Positions 45,917 through 55,775 of a stretch of DNA of 64,000 nucleotides are shown in pieces. This DNA comes from BJGV01 sp964196335 (GTDB lineage: Bacteria; Pseudomonadota; Gammaproteobacteria; Burkholderiales; Nitrosomonadaceae), in assembly GCA_965238155.1 (NCBI GenBank), contig OZ250175.1, positions 806,001 through 870,000 on the forward strand. Reading direction: 5' to 3'. Made by a program: the position numbers and the translations under genes. Every line of letters starts with the position of its first letter. Within the stretch, counting starts at the first letter, position 1. The notes beneath the pieces are model-generated. The model searched no databases. It was not told where the DNA came from and saw nothing but the letters and a program-made list of their open reading frames with translations.

Positions 45917-47044
45917 TTGAAAATTTCTCGCACTTTATCATTCATTGCAGCGATATGCATTGCTTTCTGGCTATATGGCTGTACCAATATCCCCTATTAT
46001 GCTCAGGCTGTGGATGGTCAGATGGAAATCCTGCGCAAAGTCCAACCGATTAGTGCGATTGTAGCCGATCCAAATACTGATAAAGCATTAAAGAACACTT
46101 TATCTAAAGTTATTTTATTACGAAAATTTGCCAGCCGTACTTTGAAGCTCCCTGATAACGAGAGCTATATGAATTACGCTGACCTAAAGCGTCCCTATGT
46201 AGTTTGGAATGTATATGCGACACCTGAGTTCTCCGTGAAACTTAAAGAATGGTGTTTTGTGGGTGCAGGTTGTGTGGAATATCGCGGGTTTTTTACTAAA
46301 GAAAAAGCGGATCATTTTGCAGAAGAATTAAGAAATAAAGGTTATGACGTCCATGTAGGGGGTATTCGAGCATATTCCACTTTAGGATGGTTTGATGATC
46401 CTGTACTCAATACTTTTATTGGTTTTTCTGAAATACAGCTTGCCAGGCTTATATTTCATGAGCTTGCTCACCAAATTGTCTATGTCCAGGATGATACTGA
46501 ATTTAATGAATCCTTTGCTACAATGGTTGAACTGGAAGGGACAAGGCGTTGGCTGGCAAGTAATGGTACTTCTGAACAACAGGATACGTTTGATGCAGGA
46601 CAGAAAAGGGAACTTATTTTTACTGAGTTGGTATTAAAATATCGCGAACGATTAAAGAAGTTATTCTCCTCTGGTGCAAATGATTCAGAGAAACGCATTT
46701 CCAAATCGTATATTTTTTCTGAGCTACGTGAAGAATTTAGTCAGCTAAAAGATGCTAACAATGCATTGATTAGCTATGACCAATGGTTTGAGCTACAGAT
46801 GAACAATGCATTACTCGCAACAATTTCTACATATACAAAGCATGTCTCGGAATTTCGGTCTTTACTTACACTGCAGGGTGGGGACATGGAACTATTTTAT
46901 AGTGCTGTCCGGGATATTGGAAAATTGACTAAGAGTGACCGGCATTCTGCTTTGCAAGTAAGAAGAAAACATTTGCCCGGAGATGGTCCTGGGAAGAGAA
47001 TCCGGTCAGTCCAGTCTAATAGCGAGTTATTTGAGAAAGAGTAG
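45917..47044 (+). CDS. Predicted aminopeptidase lipoprotein (COG4324 type)
   Basis: 375 residues with a lipoprotein signal ending WLYGC (Cys22). The zinc site is H181-E182-L-A-H185 (FHELAHQIVY), with a likely third ligand E198 in FNESFATMVE. Conserved features for this uncharacterised family are YYAQAVDGQMEIL near the lipid anchor and WNVYATPEFSV. It starts at TTG 45917, 5 bases after the hydrolase stop; no clear ribosome site, consistent with coupling. Peptidase activity is assumed from the motif, not shown. Confidence 0.82.
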   Translation: MKISRTLSFIAAICIAFWLYGCTNIPYYAQAVDGQMEILRKVQPISAIVADPNTDKALKNTLSKVILLRKFASRTLKLPDNESYMNYADLKRPYVVWNVYATPEFSVKLKEWCFVGAGCVEYRGFFTKEKADHFAEELRNKGYDVHVGGIRAYSTLGWFDDPVLNTFIGFSEIQLARLIFHELAHQIVYVQDDTEFNESFATMVELEGTRRWLASNGTSEQQDTFDAGQKRELIFTELVLKYRERLKKLFSSGANDSEKRISKSYIFSELREEFSQLKDANNALISYDQWFELQMNNALLATISTYTKHVSEFRSLLTLQGGDMELFYSAVRDIGKLTKSDRHSALQVRRKHLPGDGPGKRIRSVQSNSELFEKE

Positions 47045-47097
47045 TGTTACTCCTAAAAAGAGCACAATATTATGTGTTAGGTTTTTTGTGTGTGATT

Positions 47098-47808
47098 TTA
47101 TTCCCGTGATTCAAGTTCCTGCATGGTTTTTTTTCGTGCCACAACGACGCCATCCCGGGTTGGATTGATAAAAGTATCAAATTCAGGATCATTAAAAATT
47201 AACTGGTTGTGCTCCATAATGGCCTCTGTCCAGCCAGGGACAATATCAACATAATTTTCTACTGCAACCCTTCCGTGCCATAGTACATTATCAGCAATAT
47301 ACAGCCCGCCCGGGTTAATTTTATTCTTAGCCAGATGCCAAATCTCAGGATATTGTCCTTTATCAACATCGTTGTAACAGATATCAAATAATCCTTCAGT
47401 TTCAGAAAAAATTTCCTGAGCATACCCGGTGTGAAAATTAACTCTATTCCCTAATTCCGCAGAATTTAGATATTTTTCAGCTTTTTCCTTGTTTAACGGA
47501 TCTCCGTCACTGCAAATCACAATCCCTTCTTTCCCTACTGCTTTAGCAAACCAATATGCAGAATAACCATACCCACTACCAAATTCGAATATACGTTTTG
47601 CATTGATAGCTCTTGCCATAGTTTCAAGAAAAATACCGACAAGGCGACCAATAATAGGGAAATTATTATTCTCAGCCTCTTTTTCCATCTCAGTAAGTAC
47701 TGGGTGATCTGTCCGGCTCACTAAGCTACGCATGTATTCTTCAATAGCAGGGTTAACCGGGTCTAAGACTCTTGGGTTAGATATGGTCGGAGATTGAATA
47801 TTGGTCAC
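47098..47808 (-). CDS. O-methyltransferase (class I SAM-dependent, COG4122 type)
   Basis: 236 residues. SAM-binding motif I is RIFEFGSGYGYSAYWFA, followed by IVICSDGDP (motif II), FDICYNDVDKG (metal-binding/catalytic region) and GLYIADNVLWHG. This family 3 O-methyltransferase resembles the catechol/caffeoyl-CoA type, but bacterial substrates are mostly unknown. It is convergent with the COG4324-type gene (53 bases between stops). The 276-base gap after its start (47809-48084) contains no gene that I recognise. Confidence 0.9.
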   Translation of the reverse strand: MTNIQSPTISNPRVLDPVNPAIEEYMRSLVSRTDHPVLTEMEKEAENNNFPIIGRLVGIFLETMARAINAKRIFEFGSGYGYSAYWFAKAVGKEGIVICSDGDPLNKEKAEKYLNSAELGNRVNFHTGYAQEIFSETEGLFDICYNDVDKGQYPEIWHLAKNKINPGGLYIADNVLWHGRVAVENYVDIVPGWTEAIMEHNQLIFNDPEFDTFINPTRDGVVVARKKTMQELESRE

Positions 47809-48084
47809 TTATTAGTGCTCCACAAAAAAACAGCAAGATATAGATTTGCCCTTGTTTCTGAACTTACGCTCAGAACGGTGAGTAGTCAATGCGATCGGAT
47901 ACTTGATTAAGACTGGAGTCAAGAAGCGTTATTCATTTGTGAATAGATTGTAAACAGAATAACTATTATGCAATGTTTCTAAAACATTTTCCAAAATGTG
48001 ACTTTGTTCACAGAGTATTTAGTTGAGAACTATTACTCTAATCATACAGTTTTTGGGGCCAAGTATTTAAATAAGGAGATGGCA

Positions 48085-48297
48085 GTGAAGCACATAGTAC
48101 AAGAGGTAGTATTAGTATTAATTATCACTGCCATTTGCGTAACAGTTGCATTTTTTATAGCGAATAATGTTCAGTCTGAGCCGCTACGTCTGAAAGATAA
48201 CCAACGGCATCATCATCCAAAAGACCAATCCATAATACATGGTGCAGATAGTGAAAATATACGTGTTATAGATGTCAAATTAAAGAAGAAACTGTAG
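48085..48297 (+). CDS. Small membrane protein of unknown function
   Basis: Short single-pass protein, 70 residues from GTG 48085, which sits 6 bases after an AAGGAG ribosome site; ATG 48079 would overlap that site. A hydrophobic helix (VVLVLIITAICVTVAFFIAN) is followed by a polar tail with a His cluster (RHHHPKDQ) and a Lys-rich end (KLKKKL). I recognise no family. Confidence 0.5.
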   Translation: MKHIVQEVVLVLIITAICVTVAFFIANNVQSEPLRLKDNQRHHHPKDQSIIHGADSENIRVIDVKLKKKL

Positions 48298-48399
48298 AAG
48301 ATAAAGTATTTCGAATAATTAAACAGACTCGCTATTTAGTTGCTCTTTTCACTATATATCTACAATTATTTTCCAGCAGCAAAGTCCACTTTAAGTTAG

Positions 48400-48735
48400 T
48401 TAATACTGCTCTTGGATAAGCGTATATGGTGATTCATTTTGCTTGCGTTTAATAATTTTTCCGGGGCCGTATTCAATTACACGATCATTCTTTAGAATTA
48501 CAGAGTAATCTGTTCGATTCCAAGATAAGCCACTAAATACAGACCAGCCATTGATCAGAAGATCAGTGTATTGAAGAGCTTCATATTCTCCATTACGATG
48601 AAAACCATTGGGACTTCCTGCAGCAGTTATAACTTCTTCTTTTGTTAGGCCTTCTCGTAGATTACGCATATTTTCAACTGTAGCGCACGAAGCAAGTATC
48701 AATGTGGCAAGTAAAGAAAGAATAACAGATTTCAT
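48400..48735 (-). CDS. Small BamE/SmpA-like lipoprotein
   Basis: 111 residues with a lipoprotein signal (LLATLILASC, Cys17). The mature part starts ATVENMRNLREGLTKEEVITAAGSP, reminiscent of the SmpA/OmlA fold in which a helix-turn is followed by a beta-sheet (GWSVFSGLSWNRTDYSVILKN). This fold occurs in BamE and other small lipoproteins, so BAM function is not implied. It lies downstream of the czc-like operon on the same strand, separated from it by a 124-base gap on its 5' side. Confidence 0.7.
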   Translation of the reverse strand: MKSVILSLLATLILASCATVENMRNLREGLTKEEVITAAGSPNGFHRNGEYEALQYTDLLINGWSVFSGLSWNRTDYSVILKNDRVIEYGPGKIIKRKQNESPYTLIQEQY

Positions 48736-48859
48736 AAATTGGACTCCATGGGGATTACTAATTATGTACGTACTATATTGGAACTGAGTCCTGTTAATGT
48801 ACCAGATTCGAAGAATCTTATTTTAAATTTTTGAATTCTATAATTAAACTTTGTAAAGG

Positions 48860-51800
48860 CTAAGATTCTCTATTAATATTTTGTTTATGAAATAGTCGGT
48901 ATAGTACCGGCAGTACCAGTAGTGTCAGCGTAGTAGAGGATATAACGCCACCAATTACAACAGTTGCCAGTGGCCGTTGAACTTCTGCACCAATACTGGT
49001 AGCCAAAGCCATAGGTATGAATCCAATAGCCGTCGTTAACGCTGTCATTAGTATCGGACGAAGCCTTGTGATAGCACCGGTTTGAATGGCGTCATCCAGA
49101 GTGTGGCCTTCTTTTAGCAGGTTCCGGATAAAGGAGAGCATCACCAGGCCATTTAACACCGCTATACCAGACAGGGCAATGAATCCAACTGCAGCTGAGA
49201 TGGAAAAAGGAATATCACGTAACCATAGAGCAAATAATCCGCCTGTGAGAGCGAAAGGAACCCCGGTAAATATAAGTAGCCCATCCCGGAAATTTCTGAA
49301 CATTGCATAAAGTAGAATAAGAATCAATCCGAGAGCAAACGGAACCACTATTTGAAGTCGCTGAGCAGCAGAAATAAGCTGTTCAAATTGTCCGCCCCAT
49401 GTGACCCAATATCCTGATGGGGTCTGTAATCTTTCTCCTAGTAGAGTTCTTGCTTCATTAACGAAGGAGCCGAGGTCCCGACCACGCACATTTGCAGTAA
49501 CTACTAATCTTCTTTTACCGTTTTCCCGACTTATTTGGTTGGGTCCCGGCACTAATTCCAGATTTGCCACCTCACCTAATGCGACATAGGTGCCCTGACT
49601 CAGGGTAACGCCTGGTACTTTTTTTACTATATCAGGAGGAAGTCTTATAGGTAAACGTTTGAGTGCTTTAATATTAGTACGTATAGATTCGGGCAACCGG
49701 ACTTGTAAGCTAAAGCGTCGGTCTCCGTCATAAATTGTGCCGGCATGTATTCCGCCGACTGAAATGGCAACGGCATCCTGTACGTCGGCTACATTCAAAC
49801 CATAGCGTGCTATTTTTGCACGATCCACCCGGATCGAAAGTAACGGTAAGCCGGAAAGTTGTTCAGCTCTTACATCTGCTGCACCAGGGACAGTTGCAAG
49901 TAGGCTTTCAATTTTATCTCCTAATAAAAGCAAGGTATCCAGGTTATCACCGAATACTTTAACCGCAACATCAGCCCGAACCCCAGACAATAATTCATTA
50001 AAACGCATTTCTATTGGCTGTGTAAATTCATAATTATTGCCTGGTATTTTTTGTATTTTTTGCTCTATGGATTTTATTAATTCTTCCTTATTGTGATGTT
50101 GTCCGGTCCATTCTGATTTAGGTTTAATAATAATAAAGATGTCAGCAACATTCGGTGGCATTGGATCAGTCGCAATTTCTGCAGTTCCGATTTTTCCAAA
50201 AACTTTGTCTACTTCAGGAAAGTCTCTGATAGTTTTTTCCAGTTCAGTTTGCATTTCAACAGCTGTCGTCAGGCTTGTTCCGGGAATACGTATCGCATGA
50301 AGCGCAATATCTCCTTCATTGAGATTAGGGACAAACTCACTGCCTGTACGGGTAGCTAACAACCCGGACAGCACGACAATAACTACAGCAACTGTAATCG
50401 TAAGCGCCTTATTTTGCATTGCAGTATTTAGTACTGGCACATAGATTTTTTTTGCCCATATTACAGTTCTGTTTTCTTTTTCTGTTACCTTGCCAGTCAG
50501 AAAAAGAGCAATTGCTGCAGGAACAAATGTCACGGAAAGAATCATTGCCCCTAGTAAAGCGGTCACGACTGTGATGGCCATGGGGTGGAACATTTTTCCT
50601 TCTACACCGGTCATTACAAGGATTGGTAAATAAACTACCATGATAATGAGCTCACCATAGAGTAAGGCGCGGCGGGCTTCCTTATTAGCATCGAAGACTG
50701 CCGAAAAGCGTTCATTACGAGTTAATTCCCGTCCTAACTGTGTCTGCATATTAGTGATACGCCGGACACTATTTTCAGTAAATACGATTGCCCCATCCAC
50801 AATGATGCCGAAATCAAGGGCGCCCAGGCTCATCAGATTCGCGCTTACATGGCTAGTGATCATGCCACTGAATGTAAATAACATTGAGAGTGGAATAACA
50901 AGCGCAGCAATGAGTGCCGCTCGTATATTACCCAGAAATAAAAGTAGCACTACAATTACCAGTACAGCACCCTCAATTAAATTAGTTACTACAGTACGAA
51001 TAGTTTTATCGACCAGCGTGGTACGGTTATAAGCAGTAGTCGCAACTACGTTGGCAGGCAAGCTGCGATTGATTTCTGCTATTTTCTTGGCAACTGCTTC
51101 AGAAACAGTACGGCTGTTTTCTCCGATCAGCATATGCACAGTACCCAGTACAACTTCTTCCCCATTTTGGGTGGCAGCACCATTGCGTAATTCCTTGCCG
51201 ATCAGAACATCAGCAACATTCTTAATACGCACCGGAACACCATGGTGGCTACCCAGAATAATCTCCCCGATTTCATCCAAATTTACGACTTGTCCGGGTG
51301 CCCGAACTAGTAATTGTTCACCATTTCTTTCAATATAGCCTGCTCCCACATTAAGATTATTTCGTTGTAGAGCTATGACTACTTCCTGCAGAGTTAATCC
51401 GAAAGAGATGAGTTTTTCCGGATAGGGTGTGACATGAAACTGTTTCACGAAACCACCTATAGAATTAACCTCTGTTACGCCCTTAACTGTCCGGAGCTGT
51501 GGTTTGATGATCCAGTCCTGAATTTCCCGTAAATCGGTTGAAGTATAAAGTTTTCCATCTGGTTTTTTTGCACCTTCCTCAGCATTGACTGTGTACATAA
51601 ATATTTCACCAAGACCAGTTGAAATCGGACCCATTGTTGGCGTGATTCCGGTAGGAAGCATATCTTTGGCTTCTTGAATCCTTTGATTTACTAGTTGCCG
51701 GGCAAAATATATGTCAGTGCCATCTTTAAAAATCACTGTAACCTGAGATAGTCCATAACGTGAAATAGAGCGTGTATATTCAAGATTAGGGAGTCCTGCC

Positions 51801-52018
51801 ATGGATCGTTCTATTGGGAACGTTACGCGTTGCTCGGATTCCATTGGAGAATAACCGGCTGCCTGAGTATTGATTTGTACCTGTACGTTTGTAATATCTG
51901 GTACGGCATCAATAGGAAGTCTCTGGTAATTATAGATTCCAAGCATACCCATCAGGAATACTCCGGTCAGGATTATCCAGCCTTTGTGTATGGATATACG
52001 TAAAATATGATCAAGCAT
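48860..52018 (-). CDS. czcA: Heavy-metal efflux RND transporter, CzcA type
   Basis: 1052-residue inner-membrane proton/metal antiporter, normal for HME-RND proteins, with two six-helix halves and two large periplasmic loops. The metal/proton motif DFGIIVDGAIVFTEN in helix IV has D402, D408 and E415 at exactly the positions known as essential in CzcA. DFG and DGA rather than the DVG/DAA of CusA point to divalent Co/Zn/Cd/Ni rather than Cu/Ag. The end of the forward order is czcI-like, czcC, czcB, czcA. The start MLDHILRISIHKGWII is 57 bases after czcB. Confidence 0.96.
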   Translation of the reverse strand: MLDHILRISIHKGWIILTGVFLMGMLGIYNYQRLPIDAVPDITNVQVQINTQAAGYSPMESEQRVTFPIERSMAGLPNLEYTRSISRYGLSQVTVIFKDGTDIYFARQLVNQRIQEAKDMLPTGITPTMGPISTGLGEIFMYTVNAEEGAKKPDGKLYTSTDLREIQDWIIKPQLRTVKGVTEVNSIGGFVKQFHVTPYPEKLISFGLTLQEVVIALQRNNLNVGAGYIERNGEQLLVRAPGQVVNLDEIGEIILGSHHGVPVRIKNVADVLIGKELRNGAATQNGEEVVLGTVHMLIGENSRTVSEAVAKKIAEINRSLPANVVATTAYNRTTLVDKTIRTVVTNLIEGAVLVIVVLLLFLGNIRAALIAALVIPLSMLFTFSGMITSHVSANLMSLGALDFGIIVDGAIVFTENSVRRITNMQTQLGRELTRNERFSAVFDANKEARRALLYGELIIMVVYLPILVMTGVEGKMFHPMAITVVTALLGAMILSVTFVPAAIALFLTGKVTEKENRTVIWAKKIYVPVLNTAMQNKALTITVAVVIVVLSGLLATRTGSEFVPNLNEGDIALHAIRIPGTSLTTAVEMQTELEKTIRDFPEVDKVFGKIGTAEIATDPMPPNVADIFIIIKPKSEWTGQHHNKEELIKSIEQKIQKIPGNNYEFTQPIEMRFNELLSGVRADVAVKVFGDNLDTLLLLGDKIESLLATVPGAADVRAEQLSGLPLLSIRVDRAKIARYGLNVADVQDAVAISVGGIHAGTIYDGDRRFSLQVRLPESIRTNIKALKRLPIRLPPDIVKKVPGVTLSQGTYVALGEVANLELVPGPNQISRENGKRRLVVTANVRGRDLGSFVNEARTLLGERLQTPSGYWVTWGGQFEQLISAAQRLQIVVPFALGLILILLYAMFRNFRDGLLIFTGVPFALTGGLFALWLRDIPFSISAAVGFIALSGIAVLNGLVMLSFIRNLLKEGHTLDDAIQTGAITRLRPILMTALTTAIGFIPMALATSIGAEVQRPLATVVIGGVISSTTLTLLVLPVLYRLFHKQNINRES

Positions 52019-52075
52019 AATTATTTTAGCCGTGTTATCGGGGTCATCCTGCAGGTATATAGATAGTTATTTTGC

Positions 52076-53593
52076 TTAGTGACCATGAGATGCACCCTCT
52101 TTACCAAGCTCTGCTTTTAGAATGAAACTGTTACCTGCTGCGTATTGCTCTCCTGCTGAAAATCCTTTAAGTACTTCTACAGTCTTTCCATCATTACGCC
52201 CTAACTCTAGCGGTCGAATTTCAAAATATTCTCCGTAGCGACCAAATGCTACTGATTTACCATGTATGGTCTGGATTGCATCCGTTGTGATAGCAACTGG
52301 TACCTGAATTTCTTTTGTTATCAGTTTTGCATTTACAAACATACCCGGACGCCATTTTCCGTCTTTATTATCAAGCTCAATACGTACTGTGGCTGTACGT
52401 GTTTGTTCACCAATCAATGTGCTGATATAGGCTATTTTCCCCTCACCTACAACATTAAAAGCAGTTGCGCTGATTGATGCCGTTTGTCCGACTTTCACAA
52501 TATTAAGATCTTTCGGGTAAGCAGTGATGGCTGTCCAAACTGTTGATACGTCTGCTATGGTAAAGATCTCCTGATCTCTCTTGATAGTTTTACCCTGTGC
52601 AATTTCTTTAGAGATAATGAGTCCGGAGATTGGAGCAAGGATTTCGAAGCGGGCTAGATACTTCCCTGAATGATTTGATTCAGGATTTACTCCTAGGGCA
52701 CGTAATTTTACTGAGGTAAGATTAAACGTAGTTTCAGTCTCACCCAGCATTTCCTGGGCAGTCAGAAAATCCTGTTTAGCTGTAATTTTCTCTTCCCATA
52801 GTTGTTTCTCGCGTTTGAACGTCTTTTGTGCAAGATGGAATCGTTTCTGAGCAATCAGATATTGGCTACGTAATTCAGCCAGCATTGGACTCTCGATTAC
52901 TGCCAGTACTTCGCCCTTTTTTACCTGTTGGCCAACGTGACGGGTAACGGAGGTAACTACACCCGGCATACGTGGGACAACTTGTACGAGGGTGTGATGG
53001 TTAAATATAATCTCGCCTGGTAATGTAATTGTTGGTTTAATTGTTTCAGGGCCAGCTGTCATTATCTTGATGCCATGTCTCTGTACAGCAGTATCCGGCA
53101 TTTCTATTTGTCCCTCGATTTGGTTATAGTTCCAATAAAATGTTTTGCCATTTCGTTTGGCGGTAATTGCCATTTCAAATGAGTGAGGTTCTTTCACCAC
53201 CTGATCACCGATCAGGTAATTTTTCTCGGGTACGAATCTAAATAGCTGTGCTGGCGCACCAAGTCTTGTTAATGTAATCTCAACGTTTACTTTGGCGGGT
53301 GTAATCTGCCTGCCATTTTCGTAGAGATAGAGGCGAAAATATGGTGATATACCTTCTTCAAAGATTGTTACCTCTACACTGAGATCTTTGGTTGCAAATA
53401 GTTTTCCTCCTTCTGGGCCTTTGCTGGGTACAGAGAGTGTTTTCCCTTCAGGTATACCCCTGGTTATTACTGTTTTGATCGTGTCATTATCGATTATAGG
53501 AGATATACCTTTGTCCCAGCTAAGAATTATCCCTCCTAAAATAACTCCGATAAGGATTACAATAATTATTGGACTTAATTGAGTTTTACTCAT
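52076..53593 (-). CDS. czcB: RND efflux periplasmic adaptor, CzcB type
   Basis: 505-residue membrane fusion protein with one N-terminal helix (IIIVILIGVILGGIIL), an N-terminal extra domain, then the adaptor halves: barrel-sandwich segment (MPGVVTSVTRHVGQQVKKGEVLAVIESP), alpha-hairpin (LAELRSQYLIAQKRFHLAQK) and beta-barrel (PISGLIISKEIAQGKTIKRDQEIFTIAD). The C-terminus ends in GHxH-like GASHGH. It links CzcA to the CzcC channel and starts 3 bases after czcC ends. Confidence 0.95.
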   Translation of the reverse strand: MSKTQLSPIIIVILIGVILGGIILSWDKGISPIIDNDTIKTVITRGIPEGKTLSVPSKGPEGGKLFATKDLSVEVTIFEEGISPYFRLYLYENGRQITPAKVNVEITLTRLGAPAQLFRFVPEKNYLIGDQVVKEPHSFEMAITAKRNGKTFYWNYNQIEGQIEMPDTAVQRHGIKIMTAGPETIKPTITLPGEIIFNHHTLVQVVPRMPGVVTSVTRHVGQQVKKGEVLAVIESPMLAELRSQYLIAQKRFHLAQKTFKREKQLWEEKITAKQDFLTAQEMLGETETTFNLTSVKLRALGVNPESNHSGKYLARFEILAPISGLIISKEIAQGKTIKRDQEIFTIADVSTVWTAITAYPKDLNIVKVGQTASISATAFNVVGEGKIAYISTLIGEQTRTATVRIELDNKDGKWRPGMFVNAKLITKEIQVPVAITTDAIQTIHGKSVAFGRYGEYFEIRPLELGRNDGKTVEVLKGFSAGEQYAAGNSFILKAELGKEGASHGH

Positions 53594-53596
53594 GAT

Positions 53597-54973
53597 CTAT
53601 CCTTCATGATCCTTGTCATCAATGTTTATTGATTGGTCTTCAACATGATCAATTGGAGAGGCAATCAGACGTTCGATTTCGTTAATCAGGTGATGATAAT
53701 TAGTAAGTGCACGAACATATAGAATTTGGTTGTGAAACAGAGTACGCTGTGCATCAAGCATTTCCAGAAAACTAAATCTTCCTAACTCATAGCCTTTATT
53801 AGCTATGTCAAAAGAACTTTTGGCTCCGGGCAAAATATCATCGTGTAATATATTAATCTCATTTTGTGCTGCTGACAGAGCTTCATAAGCTTTTGTAAGT
53901 TCAGATCTTAGCTGTAAATCAGTCGCAGCCTGCTCATCAATTGCTTTACCGACACGCTGATTTGCTGCTTGCAGATTACCTTGATTAAAATCGAATAATG
54001 GGATTGGTATAGATACATTAACTAATGCGGTAGTCTCATCAGCTCTCGTATAGCGCCTGACACCTGCGCCAACTGTAATGTCTGGTATACGACGTAATTT
54101 TTCAATTTCTACTAAGGCTTTATGTTGCTCTATATTTTTTATGCTGTGGAGAACTACAGGGTTTTTATCGAGACGTTGCTCCAGTACCTCAAAGCTTGGT
54201 ATCTCAACACGTGATTCAAGATTTCCTAACACTCTTCCGAACTGAGGAGAAGGGTTTCCCCATAGCAGAGATAGCTGTTTCCTCGTTGCTGTTAATTCTC
54301 TTCGTGTTTGCTCAAGTACAATACTCGTTGTAGAAAAAGCTACTCTTGCCTTGGTCTCCTCTATGGGAGGGGCTTTACCGGCTTCAACCCGTTTAGCAGC
54401 AGAATTCACTACTTTATTTGCAAGTTGTATGCTTTCTTCTGCAAGTCGTAGTCGTTCTTGTCCGGCTAGTATTTTGGTAAATATGTTTGCTACACGAGCA
54501 ATAAGCTCTAAGCGTTTCGACTCATAATTCTTATCTGCGAGTTCCTGACTTATTGATGCAGCATTTATTCTGGCAGTACGTTTCCCGCCAAGCTCGATTA
54601 ACTGACTGAAACGAATCGTTGTAAATTGTGCGGCAGGAGTGTTAGGGCGCGCGTTTATATCTTCTGACTCTACGTCTAGTTCAGGATTCCGAAATTTACC
54701 GGCCTGAATTTTTATACCTTCCAGTGCACGGACTTCCTTGGAGAAAGAAGCTAGCTCAGGATTGTTCTGTAACATAAGACGTATTGCATCACGCAGGGCG
54801 AGATCATTCTTCTCATTAATTTGTGACGGGCCGGAGCGTTCTTGATTCTCTTTAGAAGGTGTATTAAGGGCAGTTTCCTCAGCAACTACTTGAGACGCAC
54901 AACTTAGTGCCATAGTAAGTAACAAGTCTGGTATCCGGTGTCGGATAATCACCGACAAAAAACTTAAGTTCAT
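53597..54973 (-). CDS. czcC: Outer-membrane efflux channel, CzcC type (TolC family)
   Basis: About 458 residues with a signal peptide ending near ALSCASQVVAEE and two TolC-like repeats rich in coiled-coil (LRDAIRLMLQNNPELASF, LQAANQRVGKAIDEQAATD). ATG 54973 is preferred: a GGAGG ribosome site precedes it by 4 bases, whereas the longer in-frame start at 55012 adds 13 residues. Acidic/Asp-rich C-terminus (DHVEDQSINIDDKDHEG). Together with czcB and czcA it forms a complete tripartite pump. Confidence 0.95.
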   Translation of the reverse strand: MNLSFLSVIIRHRIPDLLLTMALSCASQVVAEETALNTPSKENQERSGPSQINEKNDLALRDAIRLMLQNNPELASFSKEVRALEGIKIQAGKFRNPELDVESEDINARPNTPAAQFTTIRFSQLIELGGKRTARINAASISQELADKNYESKRLELIARVANIFTKILAGQERLRLAEESIQLANKVVNSAAKRVEAGKAPPIEETKARVAFSTTSIVLEQTRRELTATRKQLSLLWGNPSPQFGRVLGNLESRVEIPSFEVLEQRLDKNPVVLHSIKNIEQHKALVEIEKLRRIPDITVGAGVRRYTRADETTALVNVSIPIPLFDFNQGNLQAANQRVGKAIDEQAATDLQLRSELTKAYEALSAAQNEINILHDDILPGAKSSFDIANKGYELGRFSFLEMLDAQRTLFHNQILYVRALTNYHHLINEIERLIASPIDHVEDQSINIDDKDHEG

Positions 54974-55160
54974 AAAACCTCCACAAACCTTATGTATTAG
55001 TGACCGTAGCAATCATCATAATAGGCAAGATGAATATATGCCCTGGTAATAATACGGATAAAATACAGTAAGTACGCTTGGCCGATAACACGTAACTTTA
55101 TTTAAGGTGAGTCCATCACCCGGGTTACATATAAATGATTAGCCGGCGTAACTTCTAGAT

Positions 55161-55535
55161 CTAGCTTATAAGGGTTTCTTTTGGAGGGCGAAGAGGTGGC
55201 TCCGAGACGGAGTCAGGGATAAAGTCAGAAATAAATACAGCTAAAGTAGCTGAGCTGACAGATGAGGGGACAAGAAGAGGAGCAGTAAAATAAAAGGGTT
55301 GATATTGCCCGGAAGCATGAAGACATAGATGAGTAGCAGCATCTAATTGGCTGCTATCTTTTTCAGAATCATGTTGATGGGCTTTTAGATGAGCCATAGG
55401 ATCAAGTGAGAGAATAGGGTGCTCGTGATCTAGTTCATGTGCAAAGACTTCACCACTAAACGCCCAGCCAAATGCATTAGTCATCATACCGGAAAGCATT
55501 ATAAATATAATGTAGCTTCTTAAATATTTATTCAT
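55161..55535 (-). CDS. Small exported His-containing protein (CzcI-like)
   Basis: 124 residues with a signal peptide (about 1-30). The mature part has a His/Asp-rich segment (HELDHEHPILSLDPMAHLKAHQHD) and a Pro-rich tail (SVSEPPLRPPKETL). Small proteins of this type (CzcI, CnrX or CopM-like) head metal-resistance operons and may bind or sense periplasmic metal; the assignment rests on context and composition. No two-component or MerR regulator is encoded beside it. It is followed by czcC after a 187-base gap. Confidence 0.7.
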   Translation of the reverse strand: MNKYLRSYIIFIMLSGMMTNAFGWAFSGEVFAHELDHEHPILSLDPMAHLKAHQHDSEKDSSQLDAATHLCLHASGQYQPFYFTAPLLVPSSVSSATLAVFISDFIPDSVSEPPLRPPKETLIS

Positions 55536-55775
55536 AATCAGTATTTAGAGCTTACCTGTAGCAGGTTTTTTTTCTGCTAATTCTGCATTAATCTTATCAC
55601 CAATGATCAGCATTGCTGAATCTATCTGATTTGTCAAGGTACTGTTGTTACATATCAGGAGCAATGATGGTTAATTAAATTGTAAATTAATTGCCATTCA
55701 TTTTTACTTATCTGTTATAGACTATAAACGGCAGAAGCTAAAAATACCTTGAATCTGGATTTTTCAGCAACTTCT

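Noticed and set aside
55560..55590. GTAGCAG/CTGCTA hairpin with T-run upstream of the CzcI-like gene
   Set aside because: The T-run lies in the loop, not after the stem, so it does not form a terminator.
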